The position numbers and the translations under genes are program-made. DNA of 64,000 bases, taken from positions 1 to 64,000 of the forward strand of contig CAKSWG010000003.1 in NCBI GenBank assembly GCA_934511465.1, read 5' to 3'. The stretch is from an uncultured Faecalibacterium sp. (lineage in GTDB: Bacteria > Bacillota > Clostridia > Oscillospirales > Ruminococcaceae). Numbering within the stretch: the first letter of the stretch is position 1; every line of letters begins with the position of its first letter. The notes under the pieces were generated by a model. That model did no database searches and had not been told where the DNA came from. It was given only the letters and a program-made list of their open reading frames with translations. Shown here piece by piece: positions 27,868 through 37,233 of the stretch.

Positions 27868-29244
27868 TCAGTTTGCGGAGCCTGCGGCCTGCCCATCTGT
27901 GGTAACAGCGCCGTCAAGGTCGGTGTCGCCGCTGAGGATGGCGTCGTTGGATTCCTTATCGATGCGTCCCATATACTGCACATTTGCATCGGTGGATGCG
28001 CTGCCGTGGGGCCATTCGTCGGTGACAAGGTGCATCTCGCTCACATCAATGGGGCCGGTGTAGGTGCAGAAATACTGGTTGAGCAGGTTTGCAATGGAAC
28101 CCGCATCCGGCACCACGCAGGAGTAGCCGTCAAAGGTATCGGTCTTGCCCACATTGGGCACGCCCATGAACACCGGCGTCTGCGCCAGAATGATGTTGGA
28201 ACTGTCGATCTTGAGGAAGGACACCAGCAGCTTTGCAATGGTGGTGATGTCCATATCCGTCTTGATATAGTTGTTGAAGATCAGCGGCAGCTGGTTCAGG
28301 ATATCGGTGACGCCCATGGCACGGGCACGCTTGAACAGGCCGGCATAGAAATAGCGCTGCATGTTCAAACGGTCGATATCGGAGTTGGCATAGCCATCGC
28401 CGTGGCGGCAGCGCACAAAGAACTCTGCCGATGCGCCGTCCAGATTGCGGTAGCCCTTGAGCAGCTTGCTGCCGCCGTAGGACATATCGTGGGGGATATA
28501 CACCTCGATGCCGCCAAAGTTATCCACCATATCCACCAGAGCCTGCATATCCACCGACACATAGTAGTCGATGGGCAGACGATACTGGTCATAAATGACA
28601 TCGGCCAGTGCGGCAATGCTGCCGCCGTTGGAGAGTGCCACCGAGTTGATCTGATAATTGGTAGCGGCGTAGGTCTTGCCGTTGGACAGAGCCACCTTGC
28701 GGTTCTTTGTGGTAACAAGGCTGTTGCGGGGGATCTGAAGCATGCGCAGTGCGCCGTTCTTGATATCGAACTGCACATACAGGATCATATCCGTCATGCC
28801 GTCGTTGGAAGTGGGGTCATTGGAGTAGTTACGGCCCTCTTCAAAGTCGATGCCGCACACCAGAATGTTCACCACATCGCCCTTGTACTCCTCGGCGGTC
28901 TTGACTTCTTCCTCAATGGTGGGGGTGCTGTCGTCCGGGCGGATGCTGTCCTCCACCTTGTTCACAAGGCTCACGCCGTACACCACCACGCCGGAGATCA
29001 CCGCGATGACGGCCATGACCACTGCAAAGGGCAGCCAGATGGGCGTTTTCTTTTTCTTTTTGCGGCGGCGCGGCGGTTCGTCCTGCCCGCTGCCCTGTGT
29101 CGGACGGCGGGGCGGCTCATTGTGTGCACCGCCTGCGCTCTGCTTTGCATCCGCGCCGGATGCGGCATGGCGCGGCGCAGCGGCAGCCTGATCTGGCCTG
29201 CTGATCGAACGCGAGGTATTGATATGGCGTGGCGTCTGGCTCAT
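27868..29244 (-). CDS. LytR-CpsA-Psr family cell-wall ligase
   Basis: A 458-residue LCP protein expected to transfer undecaprenyl-linked glycopolymers onto peptidoglycan. It has a long cytoplasmic, basic and proline-rich N-terminus ending in RRRKKKKK, one membrane helix (about residues 68-92) and the extracellular LCP domain. The domain shows the conserved Asp and Arg positions in NDGMTDMILYVQ, MLQIPRNSLV and VRCRHGDGYANSDIDRLNMQRYF, which bind pyrophosphate and Mg. The tail is Thr/Ser/Asp-rich. GGAGGA precedes the ATG at 29244. Confidence 0.93.
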   Translation of the reverse strand: MSQTPRHINTSRSISRPDQAAAAPRHAASGADAKQSAGGAHNEPPRRPTQGSGQDEPPRRRKKKKKTPIWLPFAVVMAVIAVISGVVVYGVSLVNKVEDSIRPDDSTPTIEEEVKTAEEYKGDVVNILVCGIDFEEGRNYSNDPTSNDGMTDMILYVQFDIKNGALRMLQIPRNSLVTTKNRKVALSNGKTYAATNYQINSVALSNGGSIAALADVIYDQYRLPIDYYVSVDMQALVDMVDNFGGIEVYIPHDMSYGGSKLLKGYRNLDGASAEFFVRCRHGDGYANSDIDRLNMQRYFYAGLFKRARAMGVTDILNQLPLIFNNYIKTDMDITTIAKLLVSFLKIDSSNIILAQTPVFMGVPNVGKTDTFDGYSCVVPDAGSIANLLNQYFCTYTGPIDVSEMHLVTDEWPHGSASTDANVQYMGRIDKESNDAILSGDTDLDGAVTTDGQAAGSAN

Positions 29245-29371
29245 GCTTTTTTTGTATCCTCCAGATTTTCACAGTCGTGCAAATTTCTGCAAGACCTGTC
29301 GTAGCTTCTAGTATAACATTGTCGGGCAGAATCTGCAATCTGTTTTCTGCATCCGGGCGGCAGTTTGCCCG

Positions 29372-29950
29372 TTATGCTTCATTCTTCCCGCTGCGGGCGA
29401 GGATATCCTCATAAGCAGCTTTGGACATAGGGTCCAAGGGCTTGCCCTGCGAGAGCACAAAATCGTTGGTCTGTTTGAGGGCTGCCAGCATAGCGGCATC
29501 CAAGTCCTTTTTTTCCAGCTTGCGCAGCTTTTCCACGCCGGGCCAGTCCCGCTCGGCACTGGTCATATCGGCCAGATACAAAATTTTGTCAAGCCGTGTC
29601 ATGCCGGGCTTACCCGCCGTGTGGCAGGCAATAGCGCTAAGCACCGCTTCATCCGTCACGCCCCACTGGGTGCGGGCCAGAATGGCAGCACACACACCGT
29701 GCCATACCGGGGCCGGGCGCTCCTCGCCGCCCTCGGCATACTGGGGATATGCGCGCATCAGTTCGCGCATCTCATCCTTGCTGATCTCCTTGGCGGAGTC
29801 GTGCAGCAGCGCCGCCAGCGCGGCCCGCTCCTCGTCCTCGCCGTAGATCTTTGCCAGCTTGACGGCCATTTTTTTCACGTTTAACGTGTGTTGGTAGCGC
29901 TTATCGCTCAGGCGGCTGCGCACAAGTTCCTTTGCCTGTTTGAGGTTCAT
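29372..29950 (-). CDS. yqeK: HD-domain Ap4A hydrolase YqeK
   Basis: A 192-residue HD-domain protein of the YqeK family, symmetrical diadenosine-tetraphosphate hydrolases. Metal ligands lie in RYQHTLNVKKMA, LLHDSAKE (the His-Asp pair), a His in VWHGVCAA, and DKILYLADMTS. Its start lies inside the end of nadD (50-base overlap), so the two are translationally linked, a common arrangement in Firmicutes. Confidence 0.93.
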   Translation of the reverse strand: MNLKQAKELVRSRLSDKRYQHTLNVKKMAVKLAKIYGEDEERAALAALLHDSAKEISKDEMRELMRAYPQYAEGGEERPAPVWHGVCAAILARTQWGVTDEAVLSAIACHTAGKPGMTRLDKILYLADMTSAERDWPGVEKLRKLEKKDLDAAMLAALKQTNDFVLSQGKPLDPMSKAAYEDILARSGKNEA

Positions 29951-30581
29951 TGCCCGATACTTCCTTTTTATAAAGCTTCTCCCGGCGGATCACCGCCCGC
30001 ACTGTTTGGGGCAGTTCCGCTTCGCATTCTTCGCCCGCGGCCAGCCGGGCACGCAGCGCGCTGCTGGCCATGGGCAGCGCCTGTACCGGTGCAAACAGGA
30101 TGCGTGCCCCGGTAGGGTCCAGCCGGAGGGCCTTTGCGTGCAGCTCCGGCGCATCGCCCACATTGCGGCTGGTGACCACCAGATGGGCAAGGCGCAGGAT
30201 ATCCTGCCAGCGGTGCCAGCCGTCAAAACTCAGCAGCATGTCACTGCCAATGGCAAGGTACAACTGTGCGCCGGGGTAGTCCCGGGCCAGCTTTTCCACC
30301 GTGAGCACCGTGTAATTGCGCTGCCCGGCTTCGGCCTGCGCCACTTCCCAGCCGCTGACTTCCAGCTGCGGGACGGTGCCCTGTTCTTCCAGCGCATAAA
30401 AGCAACTGCACATTTCCAGCCGCAGGGCACCGGAGGCCGAGGTGCGCTGTTTGAACGGCGAAAGCCCGGCAGGCATCACCACCACCTTATCCGGCTGCAC
30501 GCGCGCTGCGGCGGCACGCAGATTGTTCAGGTGGCCGTTGTGGGGCGGATCAAACGTTCCGCCGTAGAGAAGAACTTTCAT
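29901..30581 (-). CDS. nadD: Nicotinate-nucleotide adenylyltransferase
   Basis: A 226-residue enzyme of NAD synthesis that adenylates nicotinate mononucleotide. The nucleotidyltransferase motif GGTFDPPHNGH is at residues 7-17 and the second signature, normally ISSTxIR, appears as MASSALRARL. The extra C-terminal stretch of about 20 residues (SGNEPQTGKGTCAQPPER) arises where the frame overlaps yqeK. It follows yhbY by two bases. Together with cinA elsewhere in the window it gives synthesis and recycling of pyridine nucleotides. Confidence 0.95.
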   Translation of the reverse strand: MKVLLYGGTFDPPHNGHLNNLRAAAARVQPDKVVVMPAGLSPFKQRTSASGALRLEMCSCFYALEEQGTVPQLEVSGWEVAQAEAGQRNYTVLTVEKLARDYPGAQLYLAIGSDMLLSFDGWHRWQDILRLAHLVVTSRNVGDAPELHAKALRLDPTGARILFAPVQALPMASSALRARLAAGEECEAELPQTVRAVIRREKLYKKEVSGNEPQTGKGTCAQPPER

Positions 30582-30583
30582 TT

Positions 30584-30880
30584 TTACTTCAGCAGGTCGG
30601 CGTAGGCGCTGTCCTTTTTCTTCTGCAAGTACAGCACGAACTTGGAGCCGATCACCTGCACACAGTCGGCGCCGGTGGCCTCGGCCAGCTTGACGGAAGC
30701 TTCGCGGGCATTGTACATGCTGTTTTCCAGCACCTTGAGCTTGATGAGCTCACGGGCGTCGAGACAGTCCTTTACACCTTGGATCATGGTCTCGTCGATC
30801 TCGCCCTTGCCCACGATGAAAACGGGGTCCATGGTGTTTGCCTTGCCGCGCAGGATGGCGCGCTGTTTGCTTGTCAGCAT
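30584..30880 (-). CDS. yhbY: YhbY-type CRM-domain RNA-binding protein
   Basis: A 98-residue CRM-domain protein associated with pre-50S ribosomal particles. The N-terminal MLTSKQRAILRGKAN, the central VGKGEIDETMIQGVKDCLDA and the GxxG-like tail region VQVIGSKFVLY are diagnostic. AAAGGAG precedes the ATG at 30880. It is the first gene of the nadD operon; only about 20 bases separate it from a family A repeat, so its promoter must lie inside the repeat or beyond it. Confidence 0.95.
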   Translation of the reverse strand: MLTSKQRAILRGKANTMDPVFIVGKGEIDETMIQGVKDCLDARELIKLKVLENSMYNAREASVKLAEATGADCVQVIGSKFVLYLQKKKDSAYADLLK

Positions 30881-30901
30881 AATTGTTCTCCTTTAAGTTA
30901 T

Positions 30902-31183
30902 AACGATTTAGAATGGCCGACGCGTGCGCTCTGGCCATATTCAGCGGAAATTCTATTTTATAGTTTTGTAAAATTGAAAAATCTGCGGATTTTTCAATTT
31001 TACTTTTTCACGGGATGGGGACGTAACGGCAAAATGCAGAAAATCATTTGGTGCATCTACCGGTTTGGGCCCTACTCGTAAAAATGCGTTTGGAGCGGCC
31101 CGCAGGCCGCGACAAACGCGAAATAAAAGATTTTCATTCCTTAAAATATGGCCAAAGCGAACGCGGAGGCCATTTAAAATCTT
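30902..31183. repeat. Family A palindromic element, copy 4
   Basis: Spans the whole gap between yhbY and rdgB. Left end AACGATTTAGAATGGCC, right end GCGGAGGCCATTTAAAATC, inverted. Left hairpin 30968-31003: stem GTAAAATTGAAAAATC, loop TGCG, then TTTTTCACGGG. Right hairpin 31086-31119: outer stem GCGTTTG, inner GCGGCC, apex CCGCAG. The centre pairs GGGGACGTAACGG with CCGGTTTGGGCCC. On the minus strand the right hairpin followed by ATTTTTACG should end rdgB transcription. Confidence 0.8.
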
Positions 31184-31822
31184 TTATTGCTCTGCCAGAA
31201 ATCCCGGCAGCTGCTGTTCCAGCGCTGCCAGCGCATTGCCGCGGTGGCTGATGGCGTCCTTTTCATCCGGGGTCAGCTGGGCATAGCTGCGGCCCTCGGT
31301 ATTGGGGCGCTTCTCGTGCTTTCCCACGCCGCAGTCGGCGGGGATGAACAGCGGGTCGTAGCCAAAGCCGTAGTCGCCGCACAGCCGCTCAAAGGCGATG
31401 CTGCCCGGGCACTCGCCCATGCAGGTGAGGTGCCGCCCATCCGGCAGGATGAAGCACACGGCGGATACAAACTTTGCGTCGCGCTGGCCGGCAGGCACCG
31501 CCTGCATGGCGTCCAGCAGCTTATCGTTGTTGGCTTCGTCGTCGCCGTGATGGCCGCAGTAGCGGGCGCTGTACACGCCGGGTGCACCATTCAGCACGTC
31601 CACGCACAGGCCGGAATCATCGGCAATGGTGGGCAGGCCGCTGGCCTTGCAGATGGTCTCCGCCTTGATGAGAGCGTTCTCGGCAAAGGTGGTGCCGGTC
31701 TCCTCCGGCTCGATGGTGATGCCCAGCTCCTTCTGGCTGACCACTTCGTGGCCCTGCGCTTCCAGAATACGGCGCAGTTCGCGGAGCTTTCCGGCGTTGC
31801 CGGTGGCTGCACAAATTTTCAT
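31184..31822 (-). CDS. rdgB: dITP/XTP pyrophosphatase (RdgB/HAM1)
   Basis: A 212-residue house-cleaning enzyme that hydrolyses dITP, XTP and related non-canonical nucleotides to monophosphates. Signature blocks are ATGNAGKLRELR at the N-terminus, ETGTTFAENALIKA, IADDSGLCVDVLNGAPGVYSAR (shortened here), and GFGYDPLFIP. The start ATG at 31822 has AAAGGAGGA upstream. It follows ftsY by 14 bases in the topA-to-rdgB series. Unusually, a Cys replaces the Phe/Tyr found at some positions near the active site; this is not expected to inactivate it. Confidence 0.95.
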   Translation of the reverse strand: MKICAATGNAGKLRELRRILEAQGHEVVSQKELGITIEPEETGTTFAENALIKAETICKASGLPTIADDSGLCVDVLNGAPGVYSARYCGHHGDDEANNDKLLDAMQAVPAGQRDAKFVSAVCFILPDGRHLTCMGECPGSIAFERLCGDYGFGYDPLFIPADCGVGKHEKRPNTEGRSYAQLTPDEKDAISHRGNALAALEQQLPGFLAEQ

Positions 31823-31836
31823 GCGGCGGTCCTCCT

Positions 31837-32787
31837 TTAGTGCTTCCACTCGCGCGGGAGCAGCTCTTCCACAAAGCCCTCCGGGGTGAAGGGCAGCAGG
31901 TCGTCGATGCCCTCGCCCACGCCGATAAAGCGCACCGGCAGGCCCAGACGCTGCTTGACCGCCACCACGCAGCCGCCCTTGGCGGTGCCGTCCAGTTTGG
32001 TCAGGATGATGCCGGTGGCGTCTGCGGCCTTGCAGAACTCCTTGGCCTGACTGATGGCGTTCTGGCCGGTGATGGCGTCCAGCACCAGCAGCGTTTCAAG
32101 GCTTGCTTCCGGGCTGGCCTTCTTGACGCTGCGGCTGATCTTGGCCAGTTCCGCCATCAGGTTTGCCTTGTTGTGCAGCCGGCCTGCGGTGTCGGCAATG
32201 ACCATGTCATAGCCGCGTGCGGTAGCAGACTTTACGGTGTCGAAAATGACAGCCGCCGGGTCTGCGCCCTCGCCTGCGCTGACGATGGGCACACCGGCGC
32301 GTTTTGCCCAGATCTCCAGCTGTTCGCTGGCGGCGGCACGGAAGGTATCGCCTGCGGCCAGCATCACCTTTTTGCCCTCGCGGGTGTAGTAGTCGGCCAG
32401 CTTTGCAATGCTGGTGGTCTTGCCCACGCCGTTGACGCCGATCACCAGAATGACGGCCGGCTTGCCGGAAAGGTCCATCTCCGCCTCCGGCGTCATTTCC
32501 TCGGCAATGATGTCGCGCAGGGCATCTGCCGCTTCTTCGCCGGTCTTCAGGCCCTTTTCACGCACACGGTCCCGCAGCTTGTCCACCAGACGCACGGCCA
32601 CCTCGCCGCCCACATCTGCAAGGATGAGCTGTTCTTCCAGATCATCGTACATCTCATCGTCGATGATGCTGCCGGTGAGGGTGTTGAGGATATTGCCCCA
32701 GAAACCGGTGCGGGTCTTTTCCAGACCCGTTTTCATTTTTTCCTGTTCTTTTTCTTTGTTTTTCTTGCCAAATCCGAAGAACCCCAT
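31837..32787 (-). CDS. ftsY: Signal recognition particle receptor FtsY
   Basis: SRP GTPase receptor at the membrane, 316 residues. The short N-terminal region ([15 protein letters not shown]) acts as a lipid-binding amphipathic segment, with only a small A-domain as in most Firmicutes. NG domain: P-loop [10 protein letters not shown] (117-126), [30 protein letters not shown] and the closing [14 protein letters not shown]. Together with SecA in this window it belongs to the membrane-targeting machinery. The smc gene lies 32 bases upstream. Confidence 0.97.
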   Translation of the reverse strand: MGFFGFGKKNKEKEQEKMKTGLEKTRTGFWGNILNTLTGSIIDDEMYDDLEEQLILADVGGEVAVRLVDKLRDRVREKGLKTGEEAADALRDIIAEEMTPEAEMDLSGKPAVILVIGVNGVGKTTSIAKLADYYTREGKKVMLAAGDTFRAAASEQLEIWAKRAGVPIVSAGEGADPAAVIFDTVKSATARGYDMVIADTAGRLHNKANLMAELAKISRSVKKASPEASLETLLVLDAITGQNAISQAKEFCKAADATGIILTKLDGTAKGGCVVAVKQRLGLPVRFIGVGEGIDDLLPFTPEGFVEELLPREWKH

Positions 32788-32819
32788 AGTGTCCTCCTAT
32801 CTTTTTTCTTTAATATATA

Positions 32820-35800
32820 TCAGGAAACCAGCGCGGCGTCAACCTGTTCCAGATCGAGCTTGAGCAGTTTGGATACGCCGTCCTCCTGCATGGTAACGCC
32901 GTACAGCACATTGGCAGCTTCCATCGTGCCGCGGCGGTGGGTGATCACGATGAACTGGGTCTTATCGCTCACCCGGCGTAAGTACTGGGCAAAACGCACC
33001 ACGTTGGCGTCGTCCAGAGCGGCTTCGATCTCGTCCAGAATGCAGAACGGTGCCGGGTTCACCGCCAGAATGGCAAAGTAGATGCTGATGGCCACCAGCG
33101 CCTGCTCGCCGCCGGAAAGCGCTTCCAGATTCTTGATCACCTTGCCCGGCGGGGCCACCCGGATGCCGATGCCGCAGGACAGAACGTCCGTTTCGTCCTC
33201 CAGCACAAGGCTTGCCTCGCCGCCGCCGAACAACTCGGTGAACACGCGGCCAAAGTTTTCGTTGATGGCGCGGAAGCTGTCCGAGAAGATCTCCTTCATT
33301 TGGGCGGAAAGCTTGGAGATCATGCGGCTGAGCTCATTGCGGCTCTCCTCCACATCCGTTACCTGACGCACCATGGCGTCATAGCGGGCCTTGACCTCCT
33401 TGTACTCCTCAATGGCGCTCACATTCACGCTGCCAAGAGCGCGGATCTTGCTGCGTAGGTCTGCCACCTGTGCCCGCAGGGCCGTCAGGCTCTCGAACTC
33501 CACGCAAAGATTTTCTGCCTGACTCACCGAGAGCTGGTACTCATCCCACAGCTTTGCCACGGTCTGGTCGTACTCGGTCTCGGCAGCGGCCTTGCGTTCG
33601 GCAAGGCGGGCCATCTCGCGGCCCATCTCTTCGCGGCTGTCGGAAGCCGTGCGTGCCCGGCCAAGAGCGGCGGTCTCTGCCTGCTGGCGTTCCAGCCGCT
33701 TTTCCGTGGCTTCGCGGATGGATTGTTCTTTTGCTGCAATTTCGCCTTGGCTGTCGGTCTTGGCCTGCCGGATGGCCGCGATCTCGGTGCGGCAGCTCTC
33801 GCTGCGCTGTGCCAGCGCGGCAAGGCTTTCTTCCAGCGAGGCGCGGCGCGCAGCGGCGTCCTGTGCCCGCTGTTCCAGCGCCGCGATCTGGCTGTAGGCC
33901 AGCTCCGCGTCCTTCTGGCGGGTCACTTGTTCCAAGCGCTTGGCGCTGAGTTTCTGGCTCAGTGCAGTCTGCTGGGCCACAAAGCTGTCGTCCCCTTCCG
34001 CGATGCGGTTCATCTCGGCCATCAACAGGTCGATCTTGGCTGTCAGCTGTGCCTGCCGGGCGGCGGCTTCGTCCGCCTTGCTGCGGCTCTCGGCAAGTGC
34101 CGCCTGCAACGCATCGATCTGCTGCTGGCCGTTGCTGCGGGCCGTTTCCAGCTGGGCAGCGGCGGCTTCCAGCCGCTTCTGCTCTGCTTCAGCGCGCACC
34201 CTGTCGTTCGCGGCGGTGATCTGTTCGCTGGCCGTGGCGGTCAGCTCGGCCTGCAATGCATCCACCTGTTCCTTGCACCGGTCGGTCTTTTCCTGCGCGG
34301 CAAGGCATTCTTTTTGCAGGTTTGCAGCCTTTACCCGCAGTTCTTCCATCTCCTGCTTGCGGGTGAACAGGCCCGCGCTGCGCTGCACGCTGCCGCCGGT
34401 AAAGCTGCCGCCCGCATTGACCACCTGACCATCCATGGTCACGATTTTGCTGCGGAAGCCGTTGTCCCGCGCCACGCGGGAAGCTTCGTTGATGTCGTCC
34501 ACCACGATGATGCGGCCCAGCAGGTTCGATACGATGTTGTCGTACCGGCGGTCCGCCTGCACAAGGCTGGAAGCAAGCCGTGCCGTGCCGGACAGATGTC
34601 CCCGGAACACGCCGGGCTGGACGGTATCCAGCGGCAGAAAGGTGGCGCGGCCCGCATTGTCACTGCGCAGCATTGCAATGGCGGCCTTGGCGGCGGCTTC
34701 GTTTTCCACCACGATGTTCTGCAAGGCACCGCCAAGGGCCGTTTCCACAGCCACTTCACAGCCCGGTTCCACCTTCAGGATGGCGGACACCGGCCCGATG
34801 ATGCCCCGCAGGCGGCGGGCACCGGCGGCACGCATGACGGCCTTGACCGAGTTCTGGTAGCCGTCCATGTTCTTTTCCAGTTCACGCAGCACCGAAAGCC
34901 GCTGGCGGGCAGCATCCAGTTCCCGGCCAAGGCGCTGCTCTGCCGCGTCGGCGTCGTTCAGTGCGGCCTTGCGGCCCTTGAGTTTGAGTTCCAAGCCGGA
35001 GCGGACGTTTGCCAGCTGCTTTTCGTTTTCTTCCAGCATCCGGCGGTACTTGACCGTATCTTCCAGATCCTGCCGGGTCTCGTCCCGCTGGGCAGCGGCT
35101 TCCTGCACGCTCTGTTCGAGGGCAGGCAGGCGCTGGCGGGCGGTCTCTTCGGCAGCCTCGGCAGCGGCCTGCGCCACCTGCGCTTCGGTGCGCTGGGCCG
35201 TCAGGCCGGCAAGCTCGGCCCGCAGGCTGTCCTTGCGGGCACCGCTGGCGGTGCTGGCGTCGGTCAGGCGGGCGATCTCCGCGTTCAGCGCTTCGATCTC
35301 CGCAGCCAGCTTTTCGCCCTCGGCTTCCATGGTCTTTGCCACGGCCCGGTGACGCTGCAAGGCGGCGGCAGCTTCGGTGCTGTCCTGCTCGCCTGCGCTG
35401 ATCTCTTCCCGCAGGGATGCGGCGCTCTCCTCGTTGCGGAGGATGTCGTTTTCCAGCACGGCGATGCGGCTTTCCGACCCGCTGATCTGCTGGGTGATGC
35501 TGCGGATATCCCCATTCAGGCGCTCGACCGCAATGGTCAGCTGCTGTGCCTGCATCCGGATCTCCTCAGCCTCCTGTTCAGCGGCTTTGGTCTCGCGGTC
35601 AAAGCGCTCGTAATCGGCCTGCGCGGTCTCATAGTCGCGCACCTGCTGGCGCACGGCTTCGCGCGCGCGGTGCACGCCGTCGGTCCAGAGGGTCACTTCC
35701 AGCGTTTTGCGCTGTGCCGCCAGCTCGAGGAATTTTTCCGCCTTGGCGCTCTCTTTTTCCAGCGGGCCCACACGGCTTTCCAGTTCGCCCAGAATGTCCC

Positions 35801-36377
35801 GCAGGCGCTCAAGGTTCTCGCCCGCTGCGGCAAGGCGGCGCTCGGCCTCCGTTTTGCGGTAGCGGTATTTGGCAATGCCGCAGGCTTCCTCAAAAATTTC
35901 GCGCCGTTCGCTGCTTTTTGCGGCCACGATCTCCGCAATGCGGCCCTGCCCGATCACCGAGTAGCCGTCGCGGCCGATGCCGGTGTCCAGCAAGAGCTCA
36001 TAGACATCCCGCAGGCGGCACACCTGCCCGTTGATGGTATACTCGCTGTCGCCGGAGCGGTAATATTTGCGGCCAATGGTCACTTCGTCCGCGTCCAGAT
36101 CAAAGGTATGGTCGGCGTTGTCCAGCGTCAGCCGCACCTGCGCAAAGCCCATGGCCCCGCGCCGCCGGGTGCCGCCAAAAATGACGTCCTCCATCTTGCC
36201 TGCCGCGCGCAGCTGGCGGGAGCTGGTCTCGCCCAGCACCCAGCGCACCGCGTCCGAAAGGTTGGACTTGCCGGAGCCGTTGGGGCCCACCACGCCGGTC
36301 ACGCCTGCATCAAAGCGAATTTTGACCTTATCGGGGAAGCTTTTAAAGCCCTGGATCTCCAGTTCTTTGAATACCAT
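32820..36377 (-). CDS. smc: Chromosome segregation ATPase SMC
   Basis: Condensin-like SMC of 1185 residues. N-terminal head with Walker A GPNGSGKSNLSDAVRWVLGE (31-50). Long coiled coil rich in Glu/Ala/Gln. Hinge around residues 510-650 (VKAVMRAAGARRLRGIIGP, AMLRSDNAGRATFLPLDT). Second coiled coil, then C-terminal head with signature LSGGEQALVAIS (from 1087) and Walker B CILDEIEAALDDAN (from 1112). The usual Asp of LDEVDAALD is Glu-Ala here (DEIEAALDD), still with the catalytic Glu. It starts immediately after the rnc stop codon with no gap. Confidence 0.97.
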   Translation of the reverse strand: MVFKELEIQGFKSFPDKVKIRFDAGVTGVVGPNGSGKSNLSDAVRWVLGETSSRQLRAAGKMEDVIFGGTRRRGAMGFAQVRLTLDNADHTFDLDADEVTIGRKYYRSGDSEYTINGQVCRLRDVYELLLDTGIGRDGYSVIGQGRIAEIVAAKSSERREIFEEACGIAKYRYRKTEAERRLAAAGENLERLRDILGELESRVGPLEKESAKAEKFLELAAQRKTLEVTLWTDGVHRAREAVRQQVRDYETAQADYERFDRETKAAEQEAEEIRMQAQQLTIAVERLNGDIRSITQQISGSESRIAVLENDILRNEESAASLREEISAGEQDSTEAAAALQRHRAVAKTMEAEGEKLAAEIEALNAEIARLTDASTASGARKDSLRAELAGLTAQRTEAQVAQAAAEAAEETARQRLPALEQSVQEAAAQRDETRQDLEDTVKYRRMLEENEKQLANVRSGLELKLKGRKAALNDADAAEQRLGRELDAARQRLSVLRELEKNMDGYQNSVKAVMRAAGARRLRGIIGPVSAILKVEPGCEVAVETALGGALQNIVVENEAAAKAAIAMLRSDNAGRATFLPLDTVQPGVFRGHLSGTARLASSLVQADRRYDNIVSNLLGRIIVVDDINEASRVARDNGFRSKIVTMDGQVVNAGGSFTGGSVQRSAGLFTRKQEMEELRVKAANLQKECLAAQEKTDRCKEQVDALQAELTATASEQITAANDRVRAEAEQKRLEAAAAQLETARSNGQQQIDALQAALAESRSKADEAAARQAQLTAKIDLLMAEMNRIAEGDDSFVAQQTALSQKLSAKRLEQVTRQKDAELAYSQIAALEQRAQDAAARRASLEESLAALAQRSESCRTEIAAIRQAKTDSQGEIAAKEQSIREATEKRLERQQAETAALGRARTASDSREEMGREMARLAERKAAAETEYDQTVAKLWDEYQLSVSQAENLCVEFESLTALRAQVADLRSKIRALGSVNVSAIEEYKEVKARYDAMVRQVTDVEESRNELSRMISKLSAQMKEIFSDSFRAINENFGRVFTELFGGGEASLVLEDETDVLSCGIGIRVAPPGKVIKNLEALSGGEQALVAISIYFAILAVNPAPFCILDEIEAALDDANVVRFAQYLRRVSDKTQFIVITHRRGTMEAANVLYGVTMQEDGVSKLLKLDLEQVDAALVS

Positions 36378-37052
36378 TTACTTTTCCTTTATCACGCCCA
36401 GCAGCTTCAGGGCCTCTTTGGCGGCGCATTGCTCTGCGGCTTTTTTGCTGCGGCCTTCACCACGGGCCACGCGGTCGGAGTTGAACCGCACCGCCACCAC
36501 AAAATGCTTGTCATGGTCGGGGCCGGACTCGCTTTCCACCACATAGCTCAGGCGCTCTTCCGGGTTCTGCTGCACGATCTCCTGCAGGCGGGTCTTGTAG
36601 TCGGCCTCGGCGTGCTTGCCCTCGGTGATGAAGGGCAGGATGAATTTGCGGGCCACCTCCATGCCGCCGTCCAGATACAGCGCGGCAATGACCGCCTCAA
36701 AGGCGTCCGACACCACGCTGGGGCGGGTGCGTCCGCCGCAGCGCTCCTCGCCGCGGCCAAGGCGCAGGTATTCGCCCAGATCGATCTCCTGCGCGAACTG
36801 GAACAGGGCCCCCTCGCTGACAAGGCTGGCGCGGATGCGGGTCAGATCGCCCTCCGGCCGGTCCGCATAGGCGTGGAACAGATAGTCTGCCGAGACGATC
36901 TGCAGCACGCTGTCGCCCAGAAACTCCAGCCGCTCGTTGTGCTTGACCGGGGTGCGGCTCTCGTTGGCATAGCTGGTATGGGTGAGCGCGATCTCCAGCA
37001 GCTCCGGGTTTTTGAACTTATAACCAATAATTGTTTCCAACTGATGGCTCAT
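36378..37052 (-). CDS. rnc: Ribonuclease III
   Basis: A 224-residue double-strand-specific endoribonuclease for rRNA and mRNA processing. The catalytic domain has the signature NERLEFLGDSVLQIVSADYL and the second acidic site in VSDAFEAVIAALYLDGG. A dsRNA-binding domain follows (ADYKTRLQEIVQQ ... GRSKKAAEQCAAKEALKLLG). It abuts smc. Upstream, toward plsX, lies a family B repeat instead of the acyl-carrier-protein gene often found there. Confidence 0.97.
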   Translation of the reverse strand: MSHQLETIIGYKFKNPELLEIALTHTSYANESRTPVKHNERLEFLGDSVLQIVSADYLFHAYADRPEGDLTRIRASLVSEGALFQFAQEIDLGEYLRLGRGEERCGGRTRPSVVSDAFEAVIAALYLDGGMEVARKFILPFITEGKHAEADYKTRLQEIVQQNPEERLSYVVESESGPDHDKHFVVAVRFNSDRVARGEGRSKKAAEQCAAKEALKLLGVIKEK

Positions 37053-37087
37053 ATGTTTTAGCTCCCTTATTGATGATCAGCATCCTC

Positions 37088-37220
37088 GCCCTCTCAGGCT
37101 CACGTCCGTTCGCCAGCTCCCCCAAAGGGGGAGCCCTTGGCAAATCGATGCAGTCTGCACGAACTGCCAAAGACTCTCACTCCGAGAAAGGCGGCATTGC
37201 GAAGCAATGACGGAGAGGGC
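37088..37220. repeat. Family B palindromic element, copy 2
   Basis: Ends GCCCTCTCAGGC and GACGGAGAGGGC. Stem-loops: GCTCCCCC/GGGGGAGC near the left; a weaker CTCTC/GAG pair in the middle; the mini-hairpin CATTGCGAAGCAATG directly before GACGGAGAGGG. Located between plsX and rnc. Confidence 0.8.
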
Positions 37221-37233
37221 GAACCCGCTTCCC

